DNA from: Rhodococcus erythropolis NBRC 15567
Lineage (GTDB): Bacteria; Actinomycetota; Actinomycetes; Mycobacteriales; Mycobacteriaceae
Length of the DNA stretch: 64,000 nt
Assembly (NCBI RefSeq): GCF_001552595.1
Contig: NZ_BCRM01000018.1
Coordinates: forward strand, 1-64,000
Reading direction: 5' to 3'
Made by a program: the position numbers and the translations under genes. A model generated the notes under the pieces. It saw only the letters and a list, made by a program, of their open reading frames with translations. It made no database searches and was not told the origin of the DNA. Below, piece by piece: positions 62,377 through 64,000 of the stretch (positions are counted from its first letter, which is position 1; each line of letters opens with the position of its first letter).

Positions 62377-62946
62377 ATGGACATCGGAACTCTTTACCGC
62401 GGAATCGAATCGGCGCGCGGACTGGACGGTCCGTCCACTGGCATCAGACGCAGAATCCTCCAGATCACCGAGCGATCCGACAGATCGCGTACTGTCACCG
62501 CACTTCTGCGCGGCGCCCTCGTCGGGCATCCCATCCATCCCGCCCTCGTGACCATTCCCGCGGGCGCGTGGACGGCTTCGCTGATCTTCGACGTGTCAGG
62601 CGATCCGCAGACTGCACGACGGTTGATCGGGCTCGGGCTTGTCTCGACGCCGCCGGCTTTGCTGACGGGCTGGCTGGACTGGTCCGAACGTGGCGACGTC
62701 GCACGCCGTGTGGGGCTGGTACACGCCGCGTCGAATGCTGTGGGGATCTGGTCTTTTGCCGCGTCGTACTGGCTGCGCGGCAAGGATTCACTCGCGCTGG
62801 CGCGAGTTCTGTCGGTGCTGGGCCTCACCGCGGTCGGTGTCGGTGGCGCGCTCGGCGGTCACATCGTTTTCAAACTCATGGACGATCCTGCCGTCGAGGC
62901 TACAGCGACTCCGGTTCTCGATCCCATCCTGGATGTGGTCAACTGA
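62377..62946 (+). CDS. DUF2231 membrane protein
   Basis: The 189-residue protein has the DUF2231 motif GHPIHPALVTIPAGAW and about four membrane helices (SLIFDVSGD, LVSTPPALLTGWLDW, AASNAVGIWSFAASYWL and LTAVGVGGALGGHIV). Family members are bacterial membrane proteins linked to redox or Rieske-type contexts; the role here is unknown. It is divergent from the small membrane protein by 114 bp. Confidence 0.83.
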   Translation: MDIGTLYRGIESARGLDGPSTGIRRRILQITERSDRSRTVTALLRGALVGHPIHPALVTIPAGAWTASLIFDVSGDPQTARRLIGLGLVSTPPALLTGWLDWSERGDVARRVGLVHAASNAVGIWSFAASYWLRGKDSLALARVLSVLGLTAVGVGGALGGHIVFKLMDDPAVEATATPVLDPILDVVN

Positions 62947-62968
62947 GCTGATCGGACCTCAATACTAT

Positions 62969-63382
62969 TCAGGCGTAAGCACTTCCGGAGTAGCTCCGTA
63001 GTTCTCGCGCGGTCTCGTCCGAATCCGCCAGTGGCCTGTTCATGACCCAGTGCGGGCTGCGCGTGCCCAGTGTCGCGGCAAAGTCGGCGACGGCGTCCGG
63101 GGTCGGCACTGCGTGTTCGCCCAGATATCCGAGAACGATGAGGTCCTCCCCTGAACGAGTCTCCACGGCCAGGGCCCAACCGCACGTCTCCTCCCACAGC
63201 AACGCCACCTCACGCCCAGGGAAACGCGGCACAGTTCGATCCAACGCGATGTAGGCCTCCAGAGGATGCTCGCGCCTGCAACACCATTGCTCTATGCCGG
63301 CCCCCACGCCGACCGCCACCCGTTGTACGTACCGCTCGAACCCGAGTCCGACGGTTGCGTCGACCAGCATTTGTTCTGTCAT
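62969..63382 (-). CDS. DUF6292-like hypothetical protein
   Basis: The 137-residue soluble protein has a segment EAYIALDRTVPRFPGREVALLWEETCGWALAVETRSG that fits the DUF6292 family of actinobacteria, and a C-terminal tail that includes AATLGTRSPHWVMNRPLA. It is not known to have an enzymatic role. The ATG at 63382 is chosen. It is convergent with the DUF2231 gene across a 22-bp gap. Confidence 0.65.
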   Translation of the reverse strand: MTEQMLVDATVGLGFERYVQRVAVGVGAGIEQWCCRREHPLEAYIALDRTVPRFPGREVALLWEETCGWALAVETRSGEDLIVLGYLGEHAVPTPDAVADFAATLGTRSPHWVMNRPLADSDETARELRSYSGSAYA

Positions 63383-63502
63383 CGAACCTCACTCCTCGCC
63401 ATCGTGTTTGGAATGTGCCCAGCGCTGACCGCGCCGAAACCCGGTTCAGATCACGGACTCCGGGTATCCCCAGACGAACCGATCAAGTGGAGAGGGGACC
63501 CG

Positions 63503-64000
63503 ATGAAGTACTCGCCCGCTATGGCTCCCGGACGAATGCTGAAGATCTCCATGGTGTCGGTGAACGCCGATCCACTCGCACCGGTGGGCTGCTCGGCAGC
63601 CGGTGCACAGAACCTGCACGTCGACGAACTGTCCGCGGCCCTGGTTCGCGCCGGACACGATGTCACCGTCTTCACCAGGCGGGCACACGTCGGTGGACCG
63701 GACCGCGTTCGCGCCCGCGCCGGGTACTCCGTCGACTATCTCGAAGCCGGCCCGACACACGCTCTCCCGGACGCCGAAATACTCCCCCACCTGGGCACCT
63801 TTGCCAGCATTCTGCGCGCTCAGTGGAGTACCGACCGACCCGATGTGGTGCACTCGCACTTCTGGATGTCTGGTGTGGCAACGGAACTCGCGACCCGCTC
63901 ACTCGGCATCCCCGTACTTCAGACATTCCATTCCCTGGGATCTGCGGCGCACCGACACCTCGGAGCAGCCGACGACAGCCCATCGGAGCGGACTCACCTG
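63503..64000 (+). CDS. Glycosyltransferase family 4-like protein, truncated by window edge
   Basis: From the ATG at 63503 (GGAGAGGGG upstream) the frame is open for all 166 codons to the window end with no stop. The sequence shows GT-B donor-side features: KISMVSVNADPLAPVGCSAA, GAQNLHVDELSAALVRAGHD, and PDVVHSHFWMSGVATELA. It resembles MshA-like GT4 glycosyltransferases. The C-terminal nucleotide-sugar motif lies beyond the window, so this is a partial gene whose donor and acceptor are unknown. Confidence 0.85.
   Translation, partial: MKYSPAMAPGRMLKISMVSVNADPLAPVGCSAAGAQNLHVDELSAALVRAGHDVTVFTRRAHVGGPDRVRARAGYSVDYLEAGPTHALPDAEILPHLGTFASILRAQWSTDRPDVVHSHFWMSGVATELATRSLGIPVLQTFHSLGSAAHRHLGAADDSPSERTHL

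Overview
The window looks like chromosomal DNA of a high-GC, mycolic-acid-containing actinobacterium, most probably Rhodococcus (erythropolis/qingshengii-like). This rests on mycothiol biosynthesis (mshA), a heparin-binding hemagglutinin, SenX3-RegX3, a fused CobA/HemD protein, mycobacterial-type lipid acyltransferases and many GTG starts. The species name is inference. From recalled Mycobacterium tuberculosis gene order, the backbone matches roughly Rv0472c to Rv0514 in inverted orientation: madR, hbhA, deoC, murB, a lipoprotein L,D-transpeptidase, mshA, gpm, senX3-regX3, ppx, proC, bS22, a galE-like gene, hemA, hemC, hemD and hemB. No rRNA, tRNA, insertion sequence, prophage or CRISPR array was seen.

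Layout. 1-7.8 kb: three membrane proteins and the heme operon rex-hemA-hemC-hemD-hemB (minus strand), with a near-consensus Rex operator upstream of rex; a glutaredoxin-like gene follows. 7.9-14.5 kb: an HAD phosphatase, an acyltransferase/epimerase pair, the 33-residue ribosomal protein bS22, a BldC-like regulator, proC, and a MerR-thioesterase operon. 14.5-20.5 kb (plus strand): a TetR regulator, then a tight three-gene glycerolipid operon (WS/DGAT, PlsB-type and HAD-PlsC fusion acyltransferases). 20.5-31 kb: conserved core genes (isomerase-like protein, a proline/alanine-rich membrane protein, ppx, regX3-senX3, gpm, acyl-CoA synthetase, YbjN, mshA). 31-42 kb: more variable gene content, including a hydrolase/MFS pair, a PIG-L deacetylase, a hotdog thioesterase overlapping a tocopherol-cyclase-family gene, LysR, a ROK regulator and a sulfate-ester-scavenging pair (TauD-type dioxygenase and arylsulfatase). 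42-49 kb: an orphan type VII secretion pair (EspG-like chaperone and PPE/WXG-like substrate), ldt, murB, two tandem DUF2505 genes and a methyltransferase-like gene. 49-53.5 kb: two paralogous secreted Ig-repeat proteins sharing a C-terminal tail, and an orphan AbiEi-like gene. 53.5-64 kb: DUF2993, deoC, purU, hydrolase, DUF2516, hbhA, XRE regulator, DUF445, madR-like TetR, PPK2, small membrane proteins, a DUF6292-like gene and the 5' end of a glycosyltransferase cut by the window edge.

Themes. Tetrapyrrole synthesis appears coupled to NADH/NAD+ through Rex. Envelope and lipid functions recur (TAG synthesis, acyl-CoA synthetase, MadR, MurB, Ldt, HbhA, EspG/PPE, Ig-repeat proteins). Polyphosphate/phosphate genes (ppx, PPK2, SenX3-RegX3) are also present. 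Several gene ends carry perfect hairpins without obvious U-tracts. The least explained loci are the EspG/PPE pair, the tocopherol-cyclase-like cluster, the twin Ig proteins and the structured region flanking bS22.
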